64,000 nucleotides of DNA from Klebsiella ornithinolytica NBRC 105727 = ATCC 31898 (GTDB lineage: Bacteria > Pseudomonadota > Gammaproteobacteria > Enterobacterales > Enterobacteriaceae). Both the position numbers and the translations under genes were made by a program. Each line of letters begins with the position of its first letter. The first letter of the stretch is position 1. A model generated the notes under the pieces. That model searched no databases. It saw only the letters and a list, made by a program, of their open reading frames with translations, and was not told where the DNA came from. The stretch is taken from positions 186,001 through 250,000 of the forward strand of contig NZ_BCYR01000001.1 of the NCBI RefSeq assembly GCF_001598295.1. Direction: 5' to 3'. This document shows positions 18,160-28,082 of the stretch, in pieces.

Positions 18160-18819
18160 ATGCTACGCGTAATCGATACGGAAACCTGCGGACTGCAGGG
18201 AGGCATTGTGGAAATCGCCTCTGTTGATATTGTCGATGGTCAGATAACCAATCCCATGAGTCATCTGGTTCGTCCCGACCGACCTATCAGCCCCCAGGCC
18301 ATGGCAATTCACCGTATCACCGAAGAGATGGTCGCCGACAAGCCGTGGATTGAAGAGGTTCTGCCGCATTACATCGGCAGCCGGTGGTATGTCGCCCACA
18401 ACGCCAGCTTCGATCGCCGGGTGTTACCGGAAATGCACGGGGAGTGGATCTGCACCATGAAGATGGCCCGCCGTCTGTGGCCAGGCATTAAATACAGCAA
18501 TATGGGGCTGTATAAATCGCGTAAGCTCAGTGTCGCAACGCCTGCCGGACTGCATCAACACCGCGCACTGTACGACTGCTATATCACCGCCGCACTGCTT
18601 CTCGATATTATCAACGTTTCCGGCTGGCAGCCTGAGGAGATGGCGACCATTACCGGTCGTCCGGCGCTGCTGACCACCTTTACCTTCGGTAAATATCGCG
18701 GCAAGGCGGTGGCCGAAATCGCAGAAAACGACCCGGGCTATTTACGCTGGCTGTTCAATAACCTGGATCGGATGAGCCCCGAGCTGCGCTTAACGCTCAA
18801 GCACTATCTCGGGGAGTAG
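18160..18819 (+). CDS. exoX: ExoX, exodeoxyribonuclease X
   Basis: 219 residues. DnaQ-fold DEDDh nuclease: IDTETCGL (acidic pair at about 5-7), HNASFDRRVL (about 80-89) and HRALYDCYIT (about 128-137) supply the metal-binding residues and general base; the HxAxxD spacing defines the h subtype. It degrades 3' ends of single- and double-stranded DNA in mismatch repair and recombination. The C-terminal FTFGKYRGKAVAEIAENDPGY module is usual for the family. Confidence 0.96.
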   Translation: MLRVIDTETCGLQGGIVEIASVDIVDGQITNPMSHLVRPDRPISPQAMAIHRITEEMVADKPWIEEVLPHYIGSRWYVAHNASFDRRVLPEMHGEWICTMKMARRLWPGIKYSNMGLYKSRKLSVATPAGLHQHRALYDCYITAALLLDIINVSGWQPEEMATITGRPALLTTFTFGKYRGKAVAEIAENDPGYLRWLFNNLDRMSPELRLTLKHYLGE

Positions 18820-18824
18820 CGACG

Positions 18825-20885
18825 CTAAACGTCCGCCTGGCCGGGTAACGTCCCCTGCGCCAGGCCAATCAGAAAGGCATACTCCAGCGCAACCCCTTCA
18901 TAGCTTTTAAAACGCCCCGACTTACCGCCGTGCCCTGAATCCATATCGGTGCACAGCAGTAACAGGTTATCGTCCGTTTTCAGCTCGCGCAGCCTGGCCA
19001 CCCATTTTGCCGGTTCCCAGTATTGCACCTGGGAATCGTGCAGGCCGGTGGTAACCAGCAGATGGGGATAGGCCTGCGCCGTGACGCCATCGTAAGGACT
19101 GTAGCTCTTCATATAGCGATAGTACTCTTCGTCCTGCGGATTTCCCCACTCTTCAAATTCCCCGGTCGTCAGCGGAATCGACTCGTCGAGCATGGTGGTC
19201 AGGACATCGACAAACGGAACCTGAGCCACTACGCCGTGAAACAGCTCCGGCCGCTCATTAATAGCGACGCCCATTAACATGCCGCCCGCGCTGCCGCCCA
19301 TGCCGTAGCACAGGCGAGGATCGCCATATCCCTGCGCCAGCAGCGCATCGCAGACATCAAGATAATCATTAAAGGTATTCTTTTTACACAGGAACTTGCC
19401 GTCTTCGTACCACTGCTGCCCTAATTCACCGCCGCCGCGAACGTGGGCGATCGCAAACACGAAACCACGATCGAGCAGGCTCAACCGGCTGGCGCTGAAA
19501 TCAGCATCTTCGCTGGCGCCGTACGACCCGTAGGCATAGACCAGCAGCGGACTGACGCCCTTGCGGAAATGCTCACGCCGATAAACCAGCGAAACAGGAA
19601 CCTCCACACCATCCCGAGCCTTAATCCACAGATGTTCACTGCGATAATGGCTGGCCTCAAACCCTTTCACTTCCTGCTGTTTCAGTACCCGCCGCTCACC
19701 GGTATCCATATCCAGCTCAAAGAGCGTATCCGGCGTGGTCATGGATGAGTATCCGTAGCGTAAGCGCGAAGTTTCCGGCTCCGGATTATAGGCAAGCCAG
19801 GTCACGTAGGCCGGGTCATCAAAGGCAATGCCAACCGCTTCCCGGGTCTTGCGGTTAATCTGGCGCAGGCTGGTTAACCCGCGCTGGCGCTCTTCAACCA
19901 CCAACCAGTCGGTAAACAGGGTGAATCCCTCGAGCATCACATCCTGGCGTGGCGCAATCAGCGTCTCCCACTGCTGTTCGTCGCGTTCATGGGTACGATA
20001 GAGACCAAAGTTTTTCCCCTCGCGGTTGGAGCGAAGATAAAAAGCATGCTGGTAATGATCGAGACTGTACTCGTGATCTTTACGTCGCGGCAGGAAACAC
20101 ACCGGTTCCGCATCCGGCATTTCGGTATTCAGCAGCCGCACTTCACTGGTTGTCGCGCTGGCAAGATAGATCACGGCGAATTGCCGGGAGGTGGTCGTAT
20201 GGAGGCTGACGTAGAAGGTTTCATCCTTCTCCTCGTAGACCAGCACATCGGAACGCGGCGAAGCGCCCACGGTATGCCGCCAGACCTGGTAAGGCAGCAG
20301 CGTAGTCGGGTGCTTGCGGACATACCACAGCGTTTGCGAATCATTGCTCCAGGCAAATTCCGGGGAGACGTTTTCCAGCACTTCAGGATACCATTCGCCA
20401 TTTTGCAGATTGCACAAACGCAGGCCATACTGCCGACGGGAGAGATAATCCTCCGCCAGCGCCATGATCATGTTATCCGGCGAAATGCCCAGCCCACCGA
20501 GAGTATAGAATTCACTCTGCGCCGCGCGCTGGTTGCTATCGAGCAGCACCTCCCATTCATCCCACTCCTCTTTCAGCACCGACTGACGCTGATAAATAGC
20601 GTATTCACAGCCCGGCTCATATACCTGACGATAGCGGTAGCCATTTTTGCTGTAGGGCGCAGAGACTTCGCGCGGCGGGATACGATCAATAATCTCTTTT
20701 AGCACCCGCTCCTGCAGGCTACGTTGAGTCGCCATGACCTGCCGGCCGTACTCATTTTCCTCGCGAAGATAATCAAGCACTTCCGGCCGCGAACGCTCAT
20801 CGTCGCGCAGCCAGAAGTAATTATCGATACGGGTATCGCCATGAAGGGTCATGGCGTGGGGGATTCGTTTTGCTTTTGGTGGCAT
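18825..20885 (-). CDS. ptrB: PtrB, oligopeptidase B
   Basis: 686 residues starting at [12 protein letters not shown], the length of E. coli PtrB; an upstream start would add 34 unconserved residues. N-terminal beta-propeller (about 70-400) caps a C-terminal alpha/beta hydrolase of family S9A. Nucleophile Ser lies in GMGGSAGG (about 530), and Asp and His follow in HDSQV-like and [10 protein letters not shown] stretches. It cuts after Arg/Lys in short peptides in the cytoplasm. Convergent with exoX, only five bases apart. Confidence 0.96.
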   Translation of the reverse strand: MPPKAKRIPHAMTLHGDTRIDNYFWLRDDERSRPEVLDYLREENEYGRQVMATQRSLQERVLKEIIDRIPPREVSAPYSKNGYRYRQVYEPGCEYAIYQRQSVLKEEWDEWEVLLDSNQRAAQSEFYTLGGLGISPDNMIMALAEDYLSRRQYGLRLCNLQNGEWYPEVLENVSPEFAWSNDSQTLWYVRKHPTTLLPYQVWRHTVGASPRSDVLVYEEKDETFYVSLHTTTSRQFAVIYLASATTSEVRLLNTEMPDAEPVCFLPRRKDHEYSLDHYQHAFYLRSNREGKNFGLYRTHERDEQQWETLIAPRQDVMLEGFTLFTDWLVVEERQRGLTSLRQINRKTREAVGIAFDDPAYVTWLAYNPEPETSRLRYGYSSMTTPDTLFELDMDTGERRVLKQQEVKGFEASHYRSEHLWIKARDGVEVPVSLVYRREHFRKGVSPLLVYAYGSYGASEDADFSASRLSLLDRGFVFAIAHVRGGGELGQQWYEDGKFLCKKNTFNDYLDVCDALLAQGYGDPRLCYGMGGSAGGMLMGVAINERPELFHGVVAQVPFVDVLTTMLDESIPLTTGEFEEWGNPQDEEYYRYMKSYSPYDGVTAQAYPHLLVTTGLHDSQVQYWEPAKWVARLRELKTDDNLLLLCTDMDSGHGGKSGRFKSYEGVALEYAFLIGLAQGTLPGQADV

Positions 20886-21002
20886 CTTTTGGTCTTCTGC
20901 ATCCTGTATTTCATACACAAAATCATTCAAGAAGCGGCTTGAAGGATGGCGTGTGTATAAGGGTGGCAAAAGTGGCCCACGTTGCAAGCAAAACCTGCTG
21001 AT

Positions 21003-21689
21003 TTAGGTAGAAAGCGCCTGTTTTTGTGCCTGAATATCCTGTTCGATGTCGGCACGCACTTCTGGCGGGAGGCCTAAAGCTTCGCCAAGAGCGTTGAGAT
21101 AGCTACGCTCCATAAAATGGTCGATATCGATCGCCGCACAGCTGATGTAATAGATCTCCAGCGCCTCTTGCTCGCTGTTGAGGCCCTGCGCCAGACGCTG
21201 CGGATCGAGAGGCTGGGACAGCGCGCGATCGATCAGAACGCGCCCCTGCACGGCAATACCGGCCGCGCGCAGCTGCTCTTCAATGTTTGCCCGCTCGCTG
21301 TCATCAATGTGCCCGTCGCTTTTAGCGGCAAACACCAGCGCCAGAATGAGCCGTTCACTGCGGGCATCAAGCCCGGAGGCTGGCGAGGTTGACGCCCCGG
21401 TGGCTTGCCCCGGCGAAGCGACAGATTGCGCAGGGGAATTTTCCCGCATTTTCTGCTGATACTTGTTCCACAGTACGCTTCCCGCCACCGCCCCGCCGCC
21501 AACCAGCAGTGCGCTGGTGCCATATTTGGCCAGCAGCTTGCGCGATGATTTACTGGCCACCAGCAGCCCCGCCAGGCCGCCCAGCGCCCCGGGCAGAAGG
21601 AAGCTTTTACCATCCGGCCGCTCGCCTGATGAGGAAGACGGTCCCTGCTGGCCCAGCAGGGACTGGAGTTGATTAAGCCAGTTAGCCAT
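21003..21689 (-). CDS. yebE: YebE, DUF533/TerB-like membrane protein
   Basis: 228 residues (E. coli about 219). A Gly/Ala-rich hydrophobic stretch (about 30-75) probably anchors it in the inner membrane; a Ser/Pro/Ala linker follows, then a TerB-like all-helical acidic domain (about 105-228, [20 protein letters not shown]). Role unknown; it belongs to envelope-stress regulons in E. coli. GAGGG lies just before the ATG. yebF, its neighbour in E. coli, is missing. Confidence 0.9.
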   Translation of the reverse strand: MANWLNQLQSLLGQQGPSSSSGERPDGKSFLLPGALGGLAGLLVASKSSRKLLAKYGTSALLVGGGAVAGSVLWNKYQQKMRENSPAQSVASPGQATGASTSPASGLDARSERLILALVFAAKSDGHIDDSERANIEEQLRAAGIAVQGRVLIDRALSQPLDPQRLAQGLNSEQEALEIYYISCAAIDIDHFMERSYLNALGEALGLPPEVRADIEQDIQAQKQALST

Positions 21690-21786
21690 GATTTCCCTCG
21701 TTGCTTATTAAGCGATGTCATCAGCCTAAACGACGAGATGTCAGGAAATGTTATGAGCAGCTAAAGATGCGCAAATTCGGCCGGAC

Positions 21787-22161
21787 TCAGGCGGCCTTTA
21801 CCTTGCGCGATTTTGCCGGCGCGGTTGCCGCGGGTTGTTCGCTTGCCCCCTCGGCTACGGCCTCTGAGATTTCAGCCGCGGAGCTCTCATCCTGAGAAGC
21901 CTGTCCGGTTGCCCCGTCTTCTGCTTCCGGGCGTTTTCCTGACCTCAGAATGTGGTGCAATGTCTCTTTGCGTTCCGCCAGCCACATTGCCATTTCATCA
22001 CGCTGGGTTTCATCCAGCGTCAGCGGGCACTCTACCAGCCAGTCGTTGAGGACCTCGGCAAGATCGAGCATTTTGTCGTAAGCATCGGCCTCTTTTTTGC
22101 TGGTAAACGACATCTTTTCCTCACCTTCGCGGATCACCACATATTTAATTTCAACCGCCAT
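21787..22161 (-). CDS. yebG: YebG, SOS-induced protein
   Basis: 124 residues; about 96 in E. coli. The first ~80 residues ([32 protein letters not shown]) are the conserved YebG domain; the extra length is an Ala/Glu/Ser/Pro-rich tail ending in KSRKVKAA, probably disordered. Induced by DNA damage through LexA, with a perfect box 16 bases upstream. Biochemical role unknown. Confidence 0.93.
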   Translation of the reverse strand: MAVEIKYVVIREGEEKMSFTSKKEADAYDKMLDLAEVLNDWLVECPLTLDETQRDEMAMWLAERKETLHHILRSGKRPEAEDGATGQASQDESSAAEISEAVAEGASEQPAATAPAKSRKVKAA

Positions 22162-22176
22162 TGTGCAGCCTCTTTA

Positions 22177-22196
22177 TACTGTATTTTTATACAGTA
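22177..22196. promoter_or_regulatory. LexA box of yebG
   Basis: TACTGTATTTTTATACAGTA: exact CTGT-N8-ACAG core with TA flanks on both sides, the full LexA consensus, placed 16-35 bases before the yebG start. Confidence 0.95.
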
Positions 22197-22234
22197 TAGC
22201 AAATTTTCACCCAGGACTCAACCAACGGTCATAA

Positions 22235-22263
22235 AGACAGACGCAAACGTTTTCGTTTATAAT
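22235..22263 (+). promoter_or_regulatory. purT promoter with PurR box
   Basis: ACGCAAACGTTTTCGT at 22241-22256 matches the PurR operator consensus without mismatch. It fills the spacer between a weak -35 (AAGACA, 22234-22239) and a perfect TATAAT (22258-22263), so bound PurR would block polymerase. The start codon is at 22297. Confidence 0.92.
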
Positions 22264-22296
22264 GTGGCGCATGTTTTTTTACTGTGGAAAAGAGTC

Positions 22297-23475
22297 ATGA
22301 CGTTATTAGGCACAGCGCTGCGTCCGGCAGCGACACGGGTGATGTTGTTAGGTTCCGGCGAACTGGGTAAAGAAGTCGCCATTGAGTGCCAACGGCTGGG
22401 TATTGAGACCATCGCAGTCGACCGCTACCCCGACGCGCCGGCGATGCAAGTGGCGCACCGTTCGCACGTCATCAACATGCTGCATGGTGAAACGCTGCGC
22501 GCGCTGATTGCGGAAGAAAAACCTGACTTTATCGTGCCGGAAATTGAAGCTATCGCCACGGATACGCTGGTGGAGCTGGAGCAGGCCGGGCAAAAAGTCG
22601 TTCCCACCGCTCGCGCGGCGAAACTGACCATGAATCGCGAAGGTATTCGCCGCCTGGCTGCGGAGGAGCTGCAGCTTCCCACCTCGGCATACCGCTTTGC
22701 CGACAGCGAAGCGGCCTTTCGCGAAGCCGTCGCGGAGATTGGCCTTCCCTGCATTGTGAAGCCGGTCATGAGCTCTTCTGGCAAAGGTCAGAGCTTTATT
22801 CGTCACGCTGATCAGCTGGCTGAGGCCTGGCGCTATGCGCAACAAGGTGGCCGCGCGGGCGCCGGTCGGGTTATCGTCGAGGGGGTGGTGAATTTCGATT
22901 TTGAAATTACCCTGCTTACCGTCAGCGCGGTCGATGGCGTCCATTTCTGCGCCCCGGTCGGCCATCGCCAGGAGGATGGCGATTATCGCGAATCCTGGCA
23001 GCCGCAGCAGATGAGCGAGCTGGCGTTGGCCCGCGCCCAGGACATTGCCAGCAAAGTCGTGCTGGCGCTTGGCGGCTACGGTCTGTTTGGCGTAGAGCTG
23101 TTCGTCTGCGGCGATGAGGTGATTTTCAGTGAAGTCTCCCCTCGCCCACACGACACCGGGATGGTGACGCTGATTTCCCAGGACCTCTCGGAATTTGCTC
23201 TGCACGTTCGCGCCTTCCTCGGTCTGCCGGTTGGCGCGATTCGCCAGTATGGCCCGGCGGCCTCCGCGGTCATTCTGCCGCAGCTCACCAGCCAGAACGT
23301 CACCTTTAGCAATATCCAGGGCGCGGTAGGGGCGGGACTACAGCTGCGCCTGTTCGGTAAGCCGGAGATTGACGGTTCTCGTCGACTGGGCGTCACGCTG
23401 GCCGTCGCCGATAGCGTCGAGGAGGCGGTGGCGCGCGCGAAAGCCGCCGCGTCGGCCGTGCTGATTCAGGGATAA
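22297..23475 (+). CDS. purT: PurT, formate-dependent GAR transformylase
   Basis: 392 residues, as in E. coli. ATP-grasp enzyme: N-terminal nucleotide-fold [21 protein letters not shown]-binding [13 protein letters not shown] (about 155-167) and metal-site [23 protein letters not shown] (about 267-290). It makes formyl-GAR from GAR, ATP and formate in purine synthesis. The frame stays open far upstream, across the promoter and yebG, but the PurR-controlled promoter fixes the start at 22297. Confidence 0.97.
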   Translation: MTLLGTALRPAATRVMLLGSGELGKEVAIECQRLGIETIAVDRYPDAPAMQVAHRSHVINMLHGETLRALIAEEKPDFIVPEIEAIATDTLVELEQAGQKVVPTARAAKLTMNREGIRRLAAEELQLPTSAYRFADSEAAFREAVAEIGLPCIVKPVMSSSGKGQSFIRHADQLAEAWRYAQQGGRAGAGRVIVEGVVNFDFEITLLTVSAVDGVHFCAPVGHRQEDGDYRESWQPQQMSELALARAQDIASKVVLALGGYGLFGVELFVCGDEVIFSEVSPRPHDTGMVTLISQDLSEFALHVRAFLGLPVGAIRQYGPAASAVILPQLTSQNVTFSNIQGAVGAGLQLRLFGKPEIDGSRRLGVTLAVADSVEEAVARAKAAASAVLIQG

Positions 23476-23506
23476 AAAAAACCCGGTCGCCTCAGCGCTA
23501 CCGGGT
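23474..23506 (-). terminator. eda terminator
   Basis: ACCCGGT/ACCGGGT stem with a T8 tract on the minus strand, 32 bases after the eda stop; the plus strand lacks a T tract, so purT gets little help from it. Confidence 0.8.
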
Positions 23507-23537
23507 CTGGATTTCGCTCGTTATCAGGGCGTGAAAA

Positions 23538-24179
23538 TTACTTCGCGCCTTCCACCGCTTCGCGAGCAATTTTGGTAATACGGTCGTAATCGCCCGCTTC
23601 CAGCGCATCCGCCGGAACCAGCCAGGAACCACCGATGCACAGCACGCTGTTCAGTGCCAGGTAGTCGCGGTAGTTCGCCGGAGAGATGCCGCCAGTCGGG
23701 CAGAAACGGATATGGGCGAACGGACCGCCAATCGCCTGCAGCGCTTTCACGCCGCCGTTAGCTTCTGCCGGGAAGAATTTGAACTCTTTCAGGCCATACT
23801 GCATGCCCAGCATCAGTTCGGACACGGTGCTGATCCCCGGGATCAGCGGGATGGTCCCTTCTTCAGTCGCCGCTTTCAGCAGGGACTCGGTCAGACCCGG
23901 GCTGATAGCGAACTGCGCGCCAGCTTCGGTGACGGCTTTCAGCTGCTCAACGTTTGTTACGGTACCTGCGCCGACAATCGCCTCCGGCACTTCTTTCGCA
24001 ATCGCGCGAATCGCATCAAGCGCGCATGCGGTACGCAGCGTGACTTCCAGTACGCGTACGCCGCCGGCAACCAGCGCTTTGGCCATCGGCACAGCGTGTT
24101 CCAGCTTTTTCACCACGATCACCGGGACAACCGGGCCGTTGGTGAGGATTGCTTCTGCAGTTGTTTTCCAGTTTTTCAT
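23538..24179 (-). CDS. eda: Eda, KDPG/KHG aldolase
   Basis: 213 residues, TIM-barrel class I aldolase. Glu (about 45, RVLEVTLRT), Arg (about 49) and the Schiff-base Lys in [11 protein letters not shown] (about 133) are present, as is the phosphate-binding PTGGI. It splits 2-keto-3-deoxy-6-phosphogluconate to pyruvate and glyceraldehyde-3-phosphate, the common end of the Entner-Doudoroff, hexuronate and pectin routes. Downstream of edd by 39 bases, in one operon. Confidence 0.98.
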   Translation of the reverse strand: MKNWKTTAEAILTNGPVVPVIVVKKLEHAVPMAKALVAGGVRVLEVTLRTACALDAIRAIAKEVPEAIVGAGTVTNVEQLKAVTEAGAQFAISPGLTESLLKAATEEGTIPLIPGISTVSELMLGMQYGLKEFKFFPAEANGGVKALQAIGGPFAHIRFCPTGGISPANYRDYLALNSVLCIGGSWLVPADALEAGDYDRITKIAREAVEGAK

Positions 24180-24218
24180 CAGAGTTTCTCTCTCGCCAGA
24201 TCTACAAATTGTATCGTC

Positions 24219-26030
24219 TTAAAAAGTGATGCAGGTTGCGCCCTGTTCGGCTCCGGAGAGTTTTTCACGCAGCGCTGCGAACATTTCCCGGCCGCTCCCG
24301 ACGCGCGAACTGCTGAGGTCAGGAACATGCGGCTGGCGTGCAGCCAGTTCAGCGTCATCCACCAGCAGCGTCAGTTCGCCCGTCTGCCCGTTGACGCGGA
24401 TGATATCGCCATCACGTACTTTTGCCAGCAGCCCGCCATCATACGCTTCCGGCGTAACGTGGATTGCTGACGGAACCTTGCCGGATGCGCCAGAGAGTCG
24501 ACCATCGGTAACCAGCGCAATTTTGAAACGGCGGTCCAATAATACACCAAGTGGCGGCATAAGTTTATGTAATTCTGGCATGCCGTTCGCTTTTGGCCCC
24601 TGGTGGCGAACAACCACCACGCAATCCTTGTCCAGCATTCCGGCCTCGAAAGCAGGCAAAACGTCGTGCTGGCTTTCAAACACCACCGCCGGCGCTTCAA
24701 TGATCTGGTTCTCAACCGGTACGGCCGAGGTTTTCATCACCGCACGCCCGAGGTTGCCGCTCAGCACTTTCGTCCCGCCATGGCGAGAGAATGGCTTGTC
24801 GAAAGTTGCAATAACCTGATCGTCCAATGGCGCCGTCGCCCCTTCACGCCAGTCCAGTTCGCCGTTATTCAGCCAGGGTTCCATGGTGTAACGCGAGAGA
24901 CCAAAACCGGCTACGGTGTTGACATCTTCGTGCAGCAGGCCGCCTTTCAGCAGCTCACGGACCAGCACCGGTACGCCGCCCGCGGCCTGGAAGTGGTTTA
25001 TATCCGCCGGACCGTTCGGGTAAAGGCGCGCCAGCAGCGGCACAACGTCGGAGAGATCGGAGAAATCATCCCAGTTAATGATAATGCCCGCCGCGCGAGC
25101 CATCGCCACCAGGTGCATCGTATGGTTGGTCGAACCGCCGGTTGCCAGCAGCGCCACGATCCCGTTGACCACCACTTTCTCATCAAACATTTTGCCTAAC
25201 GGCATCCATTCATTACCGTTACCGGTCATGCGCGTCACCTGGCGTGCGGCGGCGGCGGTCAGCGCCTGGCGCAGTTCGGCATCCGGATGCACAAACGACG
25301 AGCCCGGAAGCTGCATGCCCATAAACTCCACCACCATCTGGTTGGTGTTCGCCGTACCGTAAAATGTGCAGGTACCCGGGGCGTGGTAGGACGCCGCTTC
25401 AGACTCCAGCAGCGCCATACGATCGACTTTACCCTCAGCATACAGCTGGCGGATGCGCACTTTTTCTTTATTTGGCAGGCCGCTGGCCATCGGGCCCGAC
25501 GGTACGAAGACTGACGGCAGGTGGCCAAAGGAGAGCGCGGCCATCGTCAGTCCGGGGACGATTTTGTCACATACGCCCAGATACAGCGCGCCGTCGAACA
25601 TGTTATGCGACAGGCCGATAGCGGCCGACATTGCAATCACTTCGCGGCTCAGGAGGGAGAGTTCCATCCCGTCCTGACCTTGGGTGACACCATCGCACAT
25701 CGCCGGAACGCCCCCCGCGACCTGGCCTACCGCATTTACCGAATGCAGCGCTTTGCGAATGATATCCGGGTAATACTCATAGGGCTGGTGGGCGGACAGC
25801 ATGTCGTTGTAAGAGGTAATAATGGCGATATTGTTACGCAACATGCTTTTCAGCGAGGCTTTATCGTCCGACTGACAGGCAGCAAAGCCGTGGGCGAGAT
25901 TACCGCACGCCAGCTGCGCGCGATGGACGGTATCGGTCTTCGCCTGGTTAATCCGTGCGAGGTAGGCGGTGCGGGTATCGCGCGACCGTTCGATAATGCG
26001 ATTTGTTACCCGTAACATTGTCGAATTCAT
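24219..26030 (-). CDS. edd: Edd, 6-phosphogluconate dehydratase
   Basis: 603 residues from MNSTMLRV with AGGAG five bases before it; fifteen extra upstream codons are unconserved. IlvD/Edd family with an iron-sulfur cluster: cysteines in [21 protein letters not shown] and [13 protein letters not shown]. It dehydrates 6-phosphogluconate to KDPG. Lies between zwf and eda; a GntR-like palindrome and the zwf terminator lie in the 221-base gap upstream. Confidence 0.98.
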   Translation of the reverse strand: MNSTMLRVTNRIIERSRDTRTAYLARINQAKTDTVHRAQLACGNLAHGFAACQSDDKASLKSMLRNNIAIITSYNDMLSAHQPYEYYPDIIRKALHSVNAVGQVAGGVPAMCDGVTQGQDGMELSLLSREVIAMSAAIGLSHNMFDGALYLGVCDKIVPGLTMAALSFGHLPSVFVPSGPMASGLPNKEKVRIRQLYAEGKVDRMALLESEAASYHAPGTCTFYGTANTNQMVVEFMGMQLPGSSFVHPDAELRQALTAAAARQVTRMTGNGNEWMPLGKMFDEKVVVNGIVALLATGGSTNHTMHLVAMARAAGIIINWDDFSDLSDVVPLLARLYPNGPADINHFQAAGGVPVLVRELLKGGLLHEDVNTVAGFGLSRYTMEPWLNNGELDWREGATAPLDDQVIATFDKPFSRHGGTKVLSGNLGRAVMKTSAVPVENQIIEAPAVVFESQHDVLPAFEAGMLDKDCVVVVRHQGPKANGMPELHKLMPPLGVLLDRRFKIALVTDGRLSGASGKVPSAIHVTPEAYDGGLLAKVRDGDIIRVNGQTGELTLLVDDAELAARQPHVPDLSSSRVGSGREMFAALREKLSGAEQGATCITF

Positions 26031-26140
26031 AAAGGCTCCTGAATTTTTATCTGTCCGGCCACAGCATTTTAGCAACTTCTTAGAAGGTGAAAGGCACCAA
26101 CACTGCAGCTCAGCGGCAAAATATCTATCCGCAGTGTAAT

Positions 26141-26177
26141 AAAAAAAGCCCCGGGGGTGAATCCTCCCGGGGCTTAA
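26141..26177 (-). terminator. zwf terminator
   Basis: GCCCCGGGAGG/CCCCCGGGGC stem with T7 on the minus strand, about 75 bases after the zwf stop and about 110 before the edd start. Nearly symmetrical A/T tracts. Confidence 0.85.
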
Positions 26178-26212
26178 AAGAGCAAAAATTATGCGACTTG
26201 CTGCGTCAGATC

Positions 26213-26228
26213 ATGTTACCGGTAAAAT
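26213..26228. promoter_or_regulatory. GntR-like operator between zwf and edd
   Basis: ATGTTACCGGTAAAAT matches the gluconate repressor palindrome ATGTTACC-GGTAACAT except for two bases in the right arm. GntR control of edd is known in E. coli. Oddly, it is upstream of the zwf terminator, so the edd promoter must lie either here or past that stem. Confidence 0.6.
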
Positions 26229-26251
26229 AACTCCTCCGGATAACCCGCAAA

Positions 26252-27727
26252 CTATTCAAATTCGTTCCAGGAACGACCGTCGCGGGTGATCATCGCCACA
26301 GAGGCGACCGGCCCCCAGGTACCTGCCTGATAGGGCTTCGGCGCATCGCGGTCGGCAGCCCAGGCTTCAGTAATGGAGTCAACCCACTTCCACGCCTCTT
26401 CGACTTCATCACGACGCACGAACAGCGCCTGGATACCGCGCATGGTTTCCAGCAGCAGACGTTCATAGGCATCCGCCAGGTGAGTCTGGTTGAAGGTCTC
26501 CGAATAGCTCAGATCCAGCTTGGTTATCTGCAGATTGTGTTTGTGGTCAAGGCCCGGCACTTTGTTGAGGACCTGAATATCCACGCCCTCATCCGGCTGC
26601 AGACGAATCGTCAGCTTGTTCTGCGGCAGCTCCTGCCAGTTCTCTTTAAACAGGTTCAGCTCCGGGGTTTTGAAATACACCACCACTTCAGAACATTTGG
26701 TCGGCAGGCGTTTACCGGTACGCAGGTAGAACGGCACGCCGGCCCAGCGCCAGTTATCGATATCGACGCGGATAGCCACAAAGGTCTCGGTATTGCTGGA
26801 TTTGTTCGCCCCCTCTTCTTCGAGGTAGCCCGGGACTTTTTTACCCTGGGCGAAGCCGGCGGTGTACTGGCCGCGGACCGTTTTCTCACGCACGTTGGAG
26901 CGGTCGATACGGCGCAGCGACTTCAGCACTTTTACTTTTTCGTCACGAATACTGTCGGCACTGAGGTCTGACGGCGGCGACATCGCGATCATGCACAGGA
27001 TCTGCAGCAGATGGTTCTGGATCATGTCGCGCATTTGCCCGGCCTGATCGAAGTAACCCCAGCGACCTTCGATACCCACTTCTTCCGCTACGGTGATTTC
27101 AACGTGGTCGATCGTGCGGCAGTCCCAGTTATTGACAAACAGGGAGTTCGCAAAGCGCAGCGCCAGCAGGTTGAGCACCGTCTCTTTGCCGAGGTAATGG
27201 TCGATACGGTAAACCTGGCACTCTTCGAAGAATTCGCCGACCTGATCGTTGATCTCGCGGGAGGTATCCAGAGAGGTACCCAGCGGTTTCTCCATCACCA
27301 CGCGCGCAGGTTTGGCGTTCAGTTTCGCCTGGCCGAGGCCTTTGCAAATGGCGCCAAAAGTGCTCGGCGGCATGGCAAAGTAGTTGATGGTGACGCGGTT
27401 TTCCTGATCCAGCATTTTGCCCAAACGGGAAAACGCTTTGGTATCGTTCACATCGAGGTTACAAAAATCCAGACGTCCGCTCAGGGTTTCCCACAAACCT
27501 TCATCAATCTTTTCCTTCATGAAGGTTTCAAGCGCTTCACGGACGACTTTGGTGTAAGCATCTTTATCCCAGTCAGCACGTCCGACCCCGATAATCCGGG
27601 TCTCAGGGTTGATCTGGCCAGCTTTTTCGAGCTGATACAGGGAAGGCAACAATTTACGACGCGCCAGGTCACCCTTCGCGCCGAAAATGACCAGATCGCA
27701 TGCCTGGGCCGTTTGCGTTACCGCCAT
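26252..27727 (-). CDS. zwf: Zwf, glucose-6-phosphate 1-dehydrogenase
   Basis: 491 residues, the usual length. N-terminal NADP-binding [16 protein letters not shown] (about 14-29), active-site RIDHYLGKE (about 177-185) and FYLRTGKRL substrate motif. It oxidises glucose-6-phosphate to 6-phosphogluconolactone with NADP+, feeding both pentose-phosphate and Entner-Doudoroff branches. Divergent from hexR, whose product binds the operator at 27774-27788. Confidence 0.98.
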   Translation of the reverse strand: MAVTQTAQACDLVIFGAKGDLARRKLLPSLYQLEKAGQINPETRIIGVGRADWDKDAYTKVVREALETFMKEKIDEGLWETLSGRLDFCNLDVNDTKAFSRLGKMLDQENRVTINYFAMPPSTFGAICKGLGQAKLNAKPARVVMEKPLGTSLDTSREINDQVGEFFEECQVYRIDHYLGKETVLNLLALRFANSLFVNNWDCRTIDHVEITVAEEVGIEGRWGYFDQAGQMRDMIQNHLLQILCMIAMSPPSDLSADSIRDEKVKVLKSLRRIDRSNVREKTVRGQYTAGFAQGKKVPGYLEEEGANKSSNTETFVAIRVDIDNWRWAGVPFYLRTGKRLPTKCSEVVVYFKTPELNLFKENWQELPQNKLTIRLQPDEGVDIQVLNKVPGLDHKHNLQITKLDLSYSETFNQTHLADAYERLLLETMRGIQALFVRRDEVEEAWKWVDSITEAWAADRDAPKPYQAGTWGPVASVAMITRDGRSWNEFE

Positions 27728-27773
27728 GTCATTCTCCTCAGTTGATAGTCTGGTGCTTATGCCAGGCTATATT

Positions 27774-27788
27774 TGTAATTTTCTTACA
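27774..27788. promoter_or_regulatory. HexR operator at zwf
   Basis: TGTAATTTTCTTACA fits the HexR palindrome TGTAAT-N3-(A/T)TTACA with one mismatched arm base. It lies 47-61 bases before the zwf ATG, over its likely -10, in keeping with repression of zwf by HexR that KDPG relieves. Confidence 0.8.
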
Positions 27789-28032
27789 CTGCACTGTACT
27801 GTGTTTACGAACTTCCCGAAACCCTCAGGCCGCCATTCCCGACGCTAAACCGCACGCGGAGAAAAGTTCCGGCGACTATTTGGGCAAACGGCTAAACTTG
27901 TTCGTTCTTTCGACCGGTTTTAAGTTAATAAAATACGACTCTGATCATGTAATGAAAAAAAACAACATTTTTTAACGTCATTCCTCCCCGCTTAGCGTAA
28001 CGGAGGGGTATATTCTTGCTAAAACGCCTGAT

Positions 28033-28054
28033 GATTTCATCCATTAATGAAATC
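28033..28054. repeat. Perfect inverted repeat before hexR
   Basis: GATTTCAT, six bases, ATGAAATC: two perfect 8-bp arms, 29-50 bases before the hexR start. It could be an operator or an mRNA stem; the ATG inside the right arm (28047) has no ribosome site. The binding protein is unknown. Confidence 0.55.
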
Positions 28055-28082
28055 GCTTCCACTGATGAGCGCTCCGTTACCC

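Larger units (their letters stand above)
27728..28082. other. zwf-hexR divergent intergenic region
   Basis: 355 bases. It holds the HexR operator over the zwf promoter, a possible Mar/Sox/Rob-like box at 27848-27867 (weak match), an AT-rich stretch up to 27975, a short CCTCC/GGAGG hairpin near 27985-28010 and a perfect 8-bp inverted repeat at 28033-28054 just before hexR. No coding sequence seen. Confidence 0.6.

Noticed and set aside
21952..22296. Long upstream extension of the purT frame
   Set aside because: It runs through yebG, the LexA box and the PurR-controlled promoter; purT has a -10 at 22258 and the E. coli start at 22297.
26128..26142. TGTAAT half of a HexR site near edd
   Set aside because: The second arm is absent; the bases belong to the A/T tract of the zwf terminator.
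27848..27867. Mar/Sox/Rob box in front of zwf
   Set aside because: zwf is a SoxS target in E. coli, but the match here has four or more mismatches at conserved positions.
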